64,000 nt of DNA, taken from assembly GCA_947466425.1 (NCBI GenBank), contig CANIBZ010000010.1, positions 1 through 64,000 on the forward strand, given 5' to 3'. Source of the DNA: Flavobacteriales bacterium (lineage in GTDB: Bacteria > Bacteroidota > Bacteroidia > Flavobacteriales_D > Sanyastnellaceae). Both the position numbers and the translations under genes were made by a program. Positions 37,007 to 49,398 of this stretch are shown piece by piece. How positions within the stretch are numbered: position 1 is the first letter of the stretch; every line of letters starts with the position of its first letter. Below the pieces are notes generated by a model. That model was given only the letters and a program-made list of their open reading frames with translations. It was not told where the DNA came from and ran no database searches.

Positions 37007-39820
37007 TTAACGAATAATTTCAATTTTCAGTTGAAAGGATGTATTCATATTTACCGCTCTTAAGAGGTATAGCCCACTAGAAAAATTTGAAAGGTCAATT
37101 TCATTTTTTCCGGGATAAATGGTGTCAGAAAATAAGATTTTTCCTTGCATATCGTATATTTCAGTTGAAAAAACATCAAATGTTTCAATAGCAAAAATAC
37201 CGTTATTGGGGTTAGGGTAGATTGAGGATTTGTTCGTTACAATGTTGTCGATGCCTGTAACAGTAGCACTTACAATTTGACAGATAGAATCTGAGCAACT
37301 ACCTTCAGAGGCAATGAGGCATACTAAATAATCTCCAGAAGTACTGTAACTATGCGTTGGGTTTTGCTGTGAACTTGAGCTTCCGTCTCCAAAATCCCAG
37401 GCCCAGGTGTCTGGGCTGCCTGAGGTTAGGTCGCTAAATGCGATGCTATTATTATTTTCAATATAGCTATAAGATGCGGAAGGAATGGGTGTTTGAGAAA
37501 TATCTATAGGCGCAGAATTTCCAATACAACCATTCGCATTCGTTACTGTTAAAACGTATGCTCCTGCGTTGGAAACGTTAATATTCTGCGTTTCATAACC
37601 CCCAGTCCATAAATAAGTAGAAAAACCATCGCCGCCATAAAGTTGTAAATTTTCTTCTCCACAAATTGTTGTAGATCCGTTTGTTGTTATCAACGGTAGC
37701 GGATTCGGATTTACGTGAACAATCTCAGATGCTGTTCCTTGACAACCATTGTCATCTGTAACAGTTACAGTGTAGGTATTGCTCGAATTGGCAATAACAG
37801 CTTGCGAATTTCCACCCGTATTCCAATTGTAGGAAACATAGGCATTATCAGTTTCAAGTGTAACACTTTCACCCTCACAGAAAGTAGTTGCCCCGAGAGG
37901 TATAATTGAAGGGGTAGGATTTGAGTTTACTATAACTTCTTGAGAGTCGGAACCTGAACACCCATTTCCATTGGAAACCGTCACAGTATAAATATTACCA
38001 GTGACAGCATTAATTGTTTGTGTCTGTGCCCCTGTATTCCAAGTGTATGAAGCATACCCACTTCCAGCGTTCAGGTTAACACTTCCTCCTTGGCAGAGCG
38101 TTGTTGAGCCTGATGTTGTTATTGTTGGACTGGGTGAGTTATAAATGGTAAGGTTAATCGTAATTATAGAATCACATCCGAGGTTAGTCTGAAGAGAATC
38201 TACATATACGCCAGAGCTGGTCCATGAAGCGCTACCACCCGGAGATGTATAGCTGTTGCAAGCAGATACGTTTATGCTAGAATACGATGTTGGGCAATTA
38301 TTTAGCTTTAGTATAAAAGCATCAAAATTCCCTGCTGGAACTAAATTGAAAACTCCAGGACCGGGATTAAAGTCTATAGTTCCTTCAAATTGGCCCGTCA
38401 TAAAAATTTCATTTGACGTATTCAGTTTAATAGAATTCATATATACAACACCCGATCCGCCGATTGTTCTTGCCCAAATTATATTTCCTGAGTTGTCATA
38501 TTGCGCTATAAAAGTATTTGTTGTAGGACCTGAAGATAAGGTGCTAACTCCTAGCCCCGAATCAAAGTCAACATCGCCCTTAAAGTCACCTGAGAGATAG
38601 TAATTTCCGTTGTCGCTTATTGCAATAGAACGACCTCGGTCATAATCGCTGGCCTCACCGAACTTATTAGCCCACAGGAAATTTCCTGAAGGATCTAATT
38701 TACAAATAAATATATCATTATTATAACCAGCAGACTCTAGATTGTAAACAGTCGAACCGGGATCAAAATCAATTGATCCCTTGAAATCTCCGGTAGTAAA
38801 AATATTACCTGAGTCATCTAGTGATATTGCTATAATGCGACTAGAACCGTAACCATAAATGCAGTTAGTGCAATTCAACGGATTTCTGAATTGCTTAGCC
38901 CACAAGAAATTTCCATCTGGACTTAATTTAGAAATATAGCCCGCGCCAGTATTTAAAGAATATAAGTAAAAAACACCAGGGCCAGGATCAAAGTCAATGG
39001 TGTCTGCGAAGTAACCTACAGAATAAACATTGCCCACAGCATCAAAAGATAAATCCAATGGAAAAATCGATTCACTAGAATAGGCGAATGCGCTAGTCGA
39101 TGATGTTTGCACAGATAAGTTAGTATTTGAAAACTGCTTCGCCCACACAAAATTACCAGAGGGATTTAATTTTAGGATATACCCAGAATATATTGAGGGA
39201 TTGGGAATATTACTAAGTAAAAAAACCCCGGCCCCAGGATCAAAATCTACAGAACCCAGAAAAGATCCAGTGCTATAAACATTTCCGGATGCATCTAACT
39301 TCAGGGTGTTCCCCCATGTTGTTTCTTGACTTAAATTGTTGAACTGACGAGCCCAAATAAGATTTCCAGAAGGGTCAATTTTTAGAATGGCACAATAATT
39401 CAAATTATAAGTTAAATTGAAAATTTCAGCGCCCGGATCAACATCAACCGTTCCCGATAAGAACACTTTAAGATATAAATTCCCATCAGGGTCTAGAGTA
39501 AAGGAATTAGCTACAGCACCGCCGACGTCACCAATTTTTTTAGCCCAAATAAAGTTACCCGCATTATCTAACTTGGTTATATAGACGTTTTGAGCATTCT
39601 GGATGCTGGAGGTTAAATTGAATACCCCAGGACCTGGGTCAAAGTCCACGGTATTGGCGAACCCTCCAATTGCATATACATTCCCCAGGTTATCTACACA
39701 AGTGTTGTACCCCCTGTCTTGTCCGGTACTTCCAAAGCGTTTTGCCCAGAGAAGTTCTTGGCAATTAGCCTCATATCCAATTAATAATGGTAAAATGAGC
39801 GAAAGAAAAATATTTTTCAT
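37007..39820 (-). CDS. Secreted SBBP-repeat/PKD protein with T9SS sorting domain
   Basis: 937 residues: signal peptide (1-20); about nine SBBP-type repeats (each with GNVYAIGGFANTVDFDPGPG-like sequence, predicted beta-propeller) to about residue 500; three or four ~80-residue Ig-like repeats (TTSGSTTLCQGGSVNLNAG...); a PKD domain (about 790-870, WAWDFGDGSSSSQQNPTHSY); and a type A T9SS sorting domain (IYPNPNNGIFAI, DMQGKILF, GLYLLRAV). Cell-surface or released. Its ATG overlaps the stop of the upstream GIY-YIG gene (ATGA). Confidence 0.9.
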   Translation of the reverse strand: MKNIFLSLILPLLIGYEANCQELLWAKRFGSTGQDRGYNTCVDNLGNVYAIGGFANTVDFDPGPGVFNLTSSIQNAQNVYITKLDNAGNFIWAKKIGDVGGAVANSFTLDPDGNLYLKVFLSGTVDVDPGAEIFNLTYNLNYCAILKIDPSGNLIWARQFNNLSQETTWGNTLKLDASGNVYSTGSFLGSVDFDPGAGVFLLSNIPNPSIYSGYILKLNPSGNFVWAKQFSNTNLSVQTSSTSAFAYSSESIFPLDLSFDAVGNVYSVGYFADTIDFDPGPGVFYLYSLNTGAGYISKLSPDGNFLWAKQFRNPLNCTNCIYGYGSSRIIAISLDDSGNIFTTGDFKGSIDFDPGSTVYNLESAGYNNDIFICKLDPSGNFLWANKFGEASDYDRGRSIAISDNGNYYLSGDFKGDVDFDSGLGVSTLSSGPTTNTFIAQYDNSGNIIWARTIGGSGVVYMNSIKLNTSNEIFMTGQFEGTIDFNPGPGVFNLVPAGNFDAFILKLNNCPTSYSSINVSACNSYTSPGGSASWTSSGVYVDSLQTNLGCDSIITINLTIYNSPSPTITTSGSTTLCQGGSVNLNAGSGYASYTWNTGAQTQTINAVTGNIYTVTVSNGNGCSGSDSQEVIVNSNPTPSIIPLGATTFCEGESVTLETDNAYVSYNWNTGGNSQAVIANSSNTYTVTVTDDNGCQGTASEIVHVNPNPLPLITTNGSTTICGEENLQLYGGDGFSTYLWTGGYETQNINVSNAGAYVLTVTNANGCIGNSAPIDISQTPIPSASYSYIENNNSIAFSDLTSGSPDTWAWDFGDGSSSSQQNPTHSYSTSGDYLVCLIASEGSCSDSICQIVSATVTGIDNIVTNKSSIYPNPNNGIFAIETFDVFSTEIYDMQGKILFSDTIYPGKNEIDLSNFSSGLYLLRAVNMNTSFQLKIEIIR

Positions 39821-40272
39821 GATTTAATAATTATATTTAATGTGCTGATTTGATTAATCAATTCTTTTTCAAGTGTATTAATTTTCGTTTTTGTAAAAAT
39901 TTCAGTATTTACAGGAATTAGAATCAATTGAAAGTATTTCAAGAAATAGAAGTATGCTTCTTGAATGGTTATATTGTTAGATTTTGAAATCTTCTTTAAG
40001 ATAGTGTTCATCCATGCGCCATCTCTATTGTCGAAATGAGCAGAAATTCTTTCTACGAATGAACGGGAAGTGCACTTTCCTACATAAATTTCCTTCAAAT
40101 TATTCTTGAAAATATAAATTCCATGATTTAAATTCTGATCTTCAGAAATCAATTGATGAATTCGTAAATCAGCCACTTTAATTCCTTCGACTTGATGAAT
40201 CGCCGCTATTAATTCTTCTAGCTGATAATCAATTTCAATGGAAATTTTCAATGACATTATATCCAATTTCAT
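39817..40272 (-). CDS. Small GIY-YIG-domain protein
   Basis: 151 residues. A GIY-YIG-like core is seen in HGIYIFKNNLKEIYVGKCTSRSFVERISAHF: GIY, then IYVGK, then the Arg of the catalytic helix (R in FVERISAHF). No other domain is recognised. The start may be the internal ATG six codons in (MSLKIS). It directly precedes, and overlaps by ATGA, the large secreted SBBP/PKD gene: an unexpected pairing. Possibly an endonuclease from a mobile element. Confidence 0.75.
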   Translation of the reverse strand: MKLDIMSLKISIEIDYQLEELIAAIHQVEGIKVADLRIHQLISEDQNLNHGIYIFKNNLKEIYVGKCTSRSFVERISAHFDNRDGAWMNTILKKISKSNNITIQEAYFYFLKYFQLILIPVNTEIFTKTKINTLEKELINQISTLNIIIKS

Positions 40273-40379
40273 ACAAATCTAGTTTAGCAAGAGATTGCCA
40301 AACGCTTCAACTTACTGCAACTTCGCCAAAGAAATAAACCACAAGTAAGAGAAGAAATAAATTGTTTAATTTCGAAAAC

Positions 40380-43141
<2,762 letters not shown>

Positions 43142-43143
43142 TC

Positions 43144-45126
43144 ATGTTTAATTCAACTCATATGCGTTTTACAAAAGCTCTACTTTCAAGTGTTGTGTTC
43201 ATCTGCACAGCGTGGTTCAGCGCTAATGCGCAAACCATTCAAAAGACTTCTGCCACCTCTCCTGCTGTTCTTAGTGTAGACGGAGAAGATGTTTCGTTGG
43301 AAGAATTTGAAAATATTTTCAGAAAGAACAACCGTGATTCTGTTGTTACGAAAGCATCACTCGATGAATACATGGAACTATTCATCAACTTCAAATTGAA
43401 GGTTCACGCTGCGAAAGCTGCTGGATTAGATACGGTAAGCAAATTCAAATATGAATTGCAAGGATACCGCGCGCAATTGGCTCGTCCGTATCTGACTGAC
43501 CAAGAAAAATTAGATGAACTTATGCAAGAGGCCTATGCGCATTTGAAAGAAGAGGTGCGCGCAAGTCACTTACTTATTGAATGCAAGCCGAATGCTTTGG
43601 CTGCTGATACGTTGAAGGCATACAACAAGATTATGGACATTCGCAAGAAGATTCTTGCTGGAGAATCTTTCGAGTCGGCTGCGAAAAAATACAGTACAGA
43701 TAAGTCTGTAGAAAAAAACAATGGGGACCTAGGTTATTTCACCGCTTTCCAGATGGTTTATCCTTTTGAATCTGCGGCTTACAACACGAAAATTGGAGAA
43801 GTGACCATGCCGGTTCGCACACAATACGGATATCACTTGTTGAAAGTGACCGGACGTCGTCCGGCACGAGGAGAAATTCATGTTGCTCACATTATGGTGA
43901 AGCCGAAGAAAGAAGATGCGAACGATCCTGCTGCTGAAGCGAAGATTAATGAGATCTATCAAAAAGCGTTAGAAGGAAAACAAACCTTCCAAGAATTATG
44001 CACGTTGTACAGCGAAGATGTTACAACGAAGAACAAAGGCGGAGAGCTTCCATGGTTCGGAACGAATAAAATGGTTTCAGAATTCGAAGAGGCTTCCTAC
44101 GCATTGAAAGAAGACGGGGAAGTATCACGTCCGTTTAAAACATCATACGGCTGGCACATTGTAAAAAGATTAGGCTATAAGCCACTGGCTTCGTTCGAGT
44201 CAATGTCGAAAGACATAAAAGCTAAAGTTTCAAAAGACGCTCGCGCGGAAAAAACAAAGAACTCATTCCTTTCAAAAATTGGAAAAGAATACAACTTTGT
44301 ATACAATCAAAAATACATCAACAAGCTTGCTGCTAAAGCAGACAGCAGCACCTACGTGGGTCAGTTGAAAGCGCGTAAAGCTTTATTGAAAAAGGTTTTC
44401 TGTGAAGTAGCTGGAACAAAATACACGGTTAATGACTTCTATCAAACCATGATTACTCGCAAAGGAGCGAATACCAACATGAATCCACAAGATTACGTGA
44501 AGCACGAAGCGAAAATGTTTGCTGAAGATAAACTTATGCGTGAAGAAGATGCACATCTTGAAGAGAAGTATCCCGCTTTCCGTTTATTGATGAAAGAATA
44601 CCGTGAAGGAATTTTACTGTTTGAATTAACCGATCAATTGGTTTGGTCGAAAGCGGTGAAAGATACCGTTGGATTAAATTCTTATTTCGAATCGAATAAA
44701 GCGAGCTTCATGTGGCCTGATCGTGCGGAAGTGGTTATTTACACATGCGCAAACGACGAGATAGCGAACAAACTTCGCAAGATGCTCGAGTCCGGAAAGT
44801 CACCTTCTGAAGCAGCAGCTGAATTGAATCAAGGAACACAGCTAAACCTTCAAACCGAAGGTGGATTATTCGCACGTGAAGATCGCGAGGTGTTGGGAAA
44901 AATTAAATGGACGGAAGGGTTGAGCGTGAACGTTCCAATGAACGGACAAGTGATGGTTGTTGATATTCAAGAGTTGTTGAGCAAGTCTCCAAAGAAACTT
45001 TCTGAATCACGCGGATTGGTTACTTCCGAATATCAAAACTTCCTAGACAAACAATGGGTGGAAGAATTACGCAAGACGCATACCTTCAAGATAAACACAG
45101 AAGTTCTTCATTCCATTGCCAAGTAA
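43144..45126 (+). CDS. Periplasmic parvulin-type peptidyl-prolyl isomerase (two PpiC domains)
   Basis: 660 residues. Signal peptide to about ANAQ; a start at 43144 or at ATG 43162 (MRFTKALLSSVV) is possible. Two rotamase domains: about 130-240 (VRASHLLIEC, YSTDKSVEKNNGDLGYFTAF, TQYGYHLLKVTG) and 240-345 (IHVAHIMVKP, YSEDVTTKNKGGELPWFG, TSYGWHIVKRLG). Then a long helical C-terminal region. SurA-like chaperone for outer-membrane proteins. Starts 2 bases after guaB. Confidence 0.9.
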   Translation: MFNSTHMRFTKALLSSVVFICTAWFSANAQTIQKTSATSPAVLSVDGEDVSLEEFENIFRKNNRDSVVTKASLDEYMELFINFKLKVHAAKAAGLDTVSKFKYELQGYRAQLARPYLTDQEKLDELMQEAYAHLKEEVRASHLLIECKPNALAADTLKAYNKIMDIRKKILAGESFESAAKKYSTDKSVEKNNGDLGYFTAFQMVYPFESAAYNTKIGEVTMPVRTQYGYHLLKVTGRRPARGEIHVAHIMVKPKKEDANDPAAEAKINEIYQKALEGKQTFQELCTLYSEDVTTKNKGGELPWFGTNKMVSEFEEASYALKEDGEVSRPFKTSYGWHIVKRLGYKPLASFESMSKDIKAKVSKDARAEKTKNSFLSKIGKEYNFVYNQKYINKLAAKADSSTYVGQLKARKALLKKVFCEVAGTKYTVNDFYQTMITRKGANTNMNPQDYVKHEAKMFAEDKLMREEDAHLEEKYPAFRLLMKEYREGILLFELTDQLVWSKAVKDTVGLNSYFESNKASFMWPDRAEVVIYTCANDEIANKLRKMLESGKSPSEAAAELNQGTQLNLQTEGGLFAREDREVLGKIKWTEGLSVNVPMNGQVMVVDIQELLSKSPKKLSESRGLVTSEYQNFLDKQWVEELRKTHTFKINTEVLHSIAK

Positions 45127-45128
45127 AT

Positions 45129-45956
45129 ATGAAAGCTGCACATTTTATTATCGCAGCGTTTTGTGTTGTTCTCGCAAGCAGCTGTGGTAATTCAGAGCAA
45201 AATGGCGTTGCTCACTTGGGAGATGCCGTGCTTACCATGGAAGAATTGCGTGAGCGAATTCCAAATAATATTTCGGCTGAAGATTCAACAGCTCTTGCCC
45301 AAGAAATTATTCAATCGTGGTTGAAAGACGCATTGGTCTTGCAAGAAGCGGAAAAGATGTCTGATGAAGAGAAACTTTCCGTTGAAAGAAGAATTGAAGA
45401 TTATCGAAAGTCCTTGCTCATCTATTCCTTCGAGCAAGATTGGATTAAAAAAAATATGGATACCGTTGTAACGAATGATCAAATTCAGAGTTATTACGAA
45501 TCGAATAAATCCTCTTTAAAGGTCAATGAACATTTTTTGAAATTGAAATACTGTTCACTTCCAGAAAATACAAAGGATACTCAGAAAATGTCTGATGCCT
45601 TTGCCTCGGAAGACGCAACTACTTGGGAGGCCTTTTGCCAGCAAGCCGGAGCGAAATACTACAACAAGCCAGACGTCTATATGAATTGGGAGCAGTTCGC
45701 TAAATTAATTCCAATGGCGATAGCAGACCGCTCGGTGTTTTTGAGCCAAACAACATCAACCCAACAAATCGTTTTGAATGGTGAAATATTTTGGTTTAAA
45801 GTGAGTTCATACTTGCTGCCAGGAGATCAGGCCCCTTTAGAAATGGTTCGGAACAATATTGCAAGTATCTTGCTGAATATTCGGAAACAAGAGGTGTTAC
45901 AGAAAATGAAAAATGACCTTTACGAGAAAGCGAAATCGGAAGGTAAAATAGAATGA
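45129..45956 (+). CDS. Lipoprotein with peptidyl-prolyl isomerase-like N-terminal region
   Basis: 275 residues. Lipobox LASSC (Cys19) followed by GNSEQ. VAHLGDAVLTMEELRERIP and the following long helices resemble the SurA-type chaperone module, but no complete parvulin motif is seen. Probably a helper of the two flanking SurA-like proteins at the periplasmic face of a membrane. ATG 45129 is 2 bases after the upstream stop. Confidence 0.82.
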   Translation: MKAAHFIIAAFCVVLASSCGNSEQNGVAHLGDAVLTMEELRERIPNNISAEDSTALAQEIIQSWLKDALVLQEAEKMSDEEKLSVERRIEDYRKSLLIYSFEQDWIKKNMDTVVTNDQIQSYYESNKSSLKVNEHFLKLKYCSLPENTKDTQKMSDAFASEDATTWEAFCQQAGAKYYNKPDVYMNWEQFAKLIPMAIADRSVFLSQTTSTQQIVLNGEIFWFKVSSYLLPGDQAPLEMVRNNIASILLNIRKQEVLQKMKNDLYEKAKSEGKIE

Positions 45957-45963
45957 TAAGAGA

Positions 45964-47307
45964 ATGAAAAAAGTTTTATTAGGACTCATATGTTTTGCAT
46001 TCTCTGCAGTTTCTTGGGCACAGCCCGGGAAGTCTATCGATAAAATTATAGGCGGAATTGGGGCTGAAGTGGTTCTTCTTTCCGATTTAGAAAATGCGAA
46101 ATTCGAATTAACACAAGGGAAATCTCAACTTTCTGCCGAGAAAGAATGTTCAATCTTCGAGAACCTTATGTACCAAAAGCTTTTGCTGCACCAAGCGAAA
46201 GTAGACAGTGTTGAAGTGACAGACGGTGAAGTAAATGCACAGGTTGAAAAAAGAATCACCTACTTCGTGGAAATGTTAGGAAGTGTAGAGCAGTTTGAAA
46301 CGTATTACGGCAAACCAATTTCTCAATTGAAGGTTGATTTCTTCGACATGATTCGCGATCAATTGCTTACCCAAAAGAAGCAAGAAGAGATAACGAAGAA
46401 TGTCAAAATTACTCCGTCACAAGTATTGAAATATTATCAGTCTTTGCCCGTCGATTCTTTGCCATTAATTGGTGAGCAGGTTCAATATTCACAGATTGTA
46501 ATTGCCCCGCTTATTCCCGAAAGCGAGAATCAGAATGTGATTCATTTTTTAGATAGTATTCGAAACGATGTTGCTTCAGGACGCACCAGCATGACCATTC
46601 AAGCGCGCAGGCACAGCGAAGATCCAGGATCTAAATTCAAAGGTGGTTGTTACGACATGATAAAAAAGGGTAGCTTCGTTCCTGAATATGAGTCTGCAGT
46701 TTTTACTACTGATGAAGGAAATTACTCTCCAGTATTCAAATCAACTTACGGATACCATTTTGTGAAGGTGGTTGAAAAGCGAGGTGAATACTACAGAGCT
46801 TGTCACATCTTGATGTCGCCGAAAATTAAGGACGAAGATTTTAATCGATGCAAAGCACAAATAGATTCTGTCTATAACGAACTGAAGGCAAAAAAGATTT
46901 CCTTCAACGCAGCTGCTGCACGTTTCAGCACCGATGAAGAAACAAAGAATCAAGCGGGAAAAATCATGAACATGCAAACTGGCGGTACACGTCACGATGT
47001 GGCTACGTTGTCTGCTGAATTGAATTTAACGTTATCTAGATTGAAGGAAGGAGAATTGTCTGAGCCGCAATTGGCGAAGCAACCCAACGGAAAAGACGCC
47101 TACGTGATTTACCAGTTAGACGCCCGTCTTCCAGCGCATAGAGCGAATATGGAACAAGACTATGAATTGTTCCAAGCGAAAACAGAAAGCATCGAGCGTC
47201 AGAGCGCAACGGATGTTTGGGTAGGAAAGGCACTCAAGAAAAATTATTCATTCATGGACGAGCAGTTCAAAAACTGCACGTATCAATTTAACTGGAATAA
47301 AAAATAA
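45964..47307 (+). CDS. SurA-like periplasmic peptidyl-prolyl isomerase
   Basis: 447 residues with a signal peptide (to SWAQ). N-terminal chaperone module (GAEVVLLSDLENAKFEL), then two parvulin domains: QVQYSQIVIAP...ARRHSEDPGSKFKGGCYDMI...STYGYHFVKVVEKR and RACHILMSPK...AARFSTDEETKNQAGKIM. Escorts nascent outer-membrane proteins. Third PPIase-like gene in a row. Confidence 0.9.
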   Translation: MKKVLLGLICFAFSAVSWAQPGKSIDKIIGGIGAEVVLLSDLENAKFELTQGKSQLSAEKECSIFENLMYQKLLLHQAKVDSVEVTDGEVNAQVEKRITYFVEMLGSVEQFETYYGKPISQLKVDFFDMIRDQLLTQKKQEEITKNVKITPSQVLKYYQSLPVDSLPLIGEQVQYSQIVIAPLIPESENQNVIHFLDSIRNDVASGRTSMTIQARRHSEDPGSKFKGGCYDMIKKGSFVPEYESAVFTTDEGNYSPVFKSTYGYHFVKVVEKRGEYYRACHILMSPKIKDEDFNRCKAQIDSVYNELKAKKISFNAAAARFSTDEETKNQAGKIMNMQTGGTRHDVATLSAELNLTLSRLKEGELSEPQLAKQPNGKDAYVIYQLDARLPAHRANMEQDYELFQAKTESIERQSATDVWVGKALKKNYSFMDEQFKNCTYQFNWNKK

Positions 47308-47311
47308 GACC

Positions 47312-48277
47312 ATGGAAACATTTGCATCAGACGTAGAAGCATTAGACGCGCTGAAAGAAAAATACAACGCACTGAAATTCGAAATTCAAAAGGTAATGGT
47401 TGGCCAAGACGAAGCCGTGCGCGACGTTATTATTTCTATTTTAGGAAATGGCCACTGCTTGCTTGTGGGTGTTCCCGGATTGGCAAAAACCCTTTTGGTA
47501 AATACACTTTCGCAAGTATTAGGTTTGTCTTTCAATCGTATTCAATTCACGCCCGACTTAATGCCGAGCGATATCATTGGGTCTGAAATTTTAGATGAGT
47601 CACGTCAGTTTAAATTCATCAAAGGCCCTCTGTTTTCGAACATCATTTTGGCCGATGAGATCAATCGTACGCCGCCGAAAACACAAAGTGCTTTGTTGGA
47701 AGCCATGCAAGAGCGTCGTGTAACTGCAGGCGGTGTAACACACGTGTTGCCTTCACCATTTTTCGTTTTAGCAACACAAAACCCCATTGAGCAAGAAGGA
47801 ACATATCCTTTGCCAGAAGCGCAATTAGACCGTTTCATGTTCAACATTTGGGTCGACTATCCAAGCTTGGAAGAAGAGTTGGTTATTGTAAGACAAACCA
47901 CATCAGGTGTGACTCAAACGCTTTCTCCGGTTATTTCTTCGGAAGAAATTCAGTTCTATCAGCAGTTGATTCGTAAGATGCCGGTTCCCGATAATGTGAT
48001 TGAATATGCTGTTCGCTTGGTTGCGAAGACACGTCCGAACAGAGAGAATGCAGATCCATTGGCGAATCAATACCTCAGCTGGGGTGCTGGTCCGCGTGCT
48101 TCTCAATTTTTAATTGTTGGAGCGAAAGTGAACGCTGCATTAAACGGAAAATACAGTCCAGATATTGAAGATGTTCGGGCCGTAGCTCTTTCAATTCTTC
48201 GTCACCGTATCGTTCGCAACTACAAAGCCGAGGCAGATGGTTATTCTGTAGAAAAGATTGTAGCACAACTGCTTTAA
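47312..48277 (+). CDS. MoxR-family AAA+ ATPase
   Basis: 321 residues. Walker A GVPGLAKT, Walker B ILADEINR, sensor 1 LATQNPIEQEG and an arginine-finger region AQLDRFMF. A chaperone-like ATPase often acting with VWA-domain proteins; no VWA gene is adjacent here. 4 bases after the surA-like gene, suggesting co-transcription. Confidence 0.92.
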   Translation: METFASDVEALDALKEKYNALKFEIQKVMVGQDEAVRDVIISILGNGHCLLVGVPGLAKTLLVNTLSQVLGLSFNRIQFTPDLMPSDIIGSEILDESRQFKFIKGPLFSNIILADEINRTPPKTQSALLEAMQERRVTAGGVTHVLPSPFFVLATQNPIEQEGTYPLPEAQLDRFMFNIWVDYPSLEEELVIVRQTTSGVTQTLSPVISSEEIQFYQQLIRKMPVPDNVIEYAVRLVAKTRPNRENADPLANQYLSWGAGPRASQFLIVGAKVNAALNGKYSPDIEDVRAVALSILRHRIVRNYKAEADGYSVEKIVAQLL

Positions 48278-48287
48278 TTCATATCGG

Positions 48288-49397
48288 GTGCGCATTGCCA
48301 TTAATACCCGACTGCTTATTCCAGGAAAATTGGAAGGCATTGGCCGATTCACTTTTGAGACTATCAAGCGATTGGCGCACCGATTCCCCGAGCATGAATT
48401 TCATTTATTAAGCGATCGGAAGAATGACGATCATTGGCAGTTTGGAAAGAATGTGTTTCAACATCGCGTTTTTCCTCCTGCACGCAGACCTTGGTTATTC
48501 GATTGGTGGTTCGATTTCAGCGTTCCGTTTAAATTGAATAGAATTAAGGCGGACATTTTTATTTCTCCAGATGCACACGCGTCTAGAAGATGCCCAATCC
48601 CGCAGCTCACCGTTATACACGATATTAATTTCGTTCATTTCCCGGAGTTCATGCCGAAGAAATACGCGAACTACTGGAACAGTAGAACACCAGATTTCGT
48701 GAAGTTGAGCACACGCTTAGCAACTGTGAGTGAATTCAGTAGAGGAGATATTTCGAAAACGTTCAATGTTGCAGAAACCTCTATCGACGTGCTTTGCAAC
48801 GGCATTGATCACACCTTTGCTCCGGCAGAAGAACACAAGAAGGAAGTCATTCGCGATCGTTTCGCGCAAGGAAAAAAATATTTTTTATTCGTTGGTGCGC
48901 TGCATCCAAGAAAGAACGTGCACCGCGTGGTTGAGGCATTCAATGCTGCCGTAGAAAAAGGTGTTGAATCTTCATTGGTGATAGCAGGAAATAAATTTTG
49001 GCATTATCCGGAATTGGATGCTGCCTTGGCCAAAATCAATTACCGAACGAACATTCGGTTTTTAGGACACGTGCATACTGCCGATCTTCCTTTGCTCATG
49101 TCGGCAGCGGAAGGACTTGTTTTTCCAAGTCTCTACGAAGGATTCGGAATCCCGTTGATTGAAGCGGAAGCGTGCGGCGTTCCGGTCGTTGCTTCCAGAG
49201 GAACAGTGATGGAAGAGGTTTCAAACGGATCGGCGTTTTTTGTGAATCCAACAGAAGTCTCTGAAATAGCCGAGGCCATTGTAAAGATTGAAAAGGGAAA
49301 GCGAAATCCAGCAATGCGCGAACATACTTACACGTGGGACAAAGCAGCAGAGCTGTTGTGGGAGAGCATTCAACGAACCCTTCAACACAAAAAGTAA
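48288..49397 (+). CDS. Glycosyltransferase (GT4 family, GT-B fold)
   Basis: 369 residues from GTG 48288 (MRIAINTRLL). NTRLLIPGKLEGIGRF is the acceptor-side glycine loop; FVGALHPRKNVHRVVEAF and the E-x7-E motif in PSLYEGFGIPLIEAEACGVPVVAS mark the GT4 donor site. Cytoplasmic; builds a surface glycan or glycolipid from a nucleotide sugar. Followed by an MBOAT/SGNH acylation pair, hinting at an acylated polysaccharide. Confidence 0.9.
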   Translation: MRIAINTRLLIPGKLEGIGRFTFETIKRLAHRFPEHEFHLLSDRKNDDHWQFGKNVFQHRVFPPARRPWLFDWWFDFSVPFKLNRIKADIFISPDAHASRRCPIPQLTVIHDINFVHFPEFMPKKYANYWNSRTPDFVKLSTRLATVSEFSRGDISKTFNVAETSIDVLCNGIDHTFAPAEEHKKEVIRDRFAQGKKYFLFVGALHPRKNVHRVVEAFNAAVEKGVESSLVIAGNKFWHYPELDAALAKINYRTNIRFLGHVHTADLPLLMSAAEGLVFPSLYEGFGIPLIEAEACGVPVVASRGTVMEEVSNGSAFFVNPTEVSEIAEAIVKIEKGKRNPAMREHTYTWDKAAELLWESIQRTLQHKK

Positions 49398-49398
49398 A

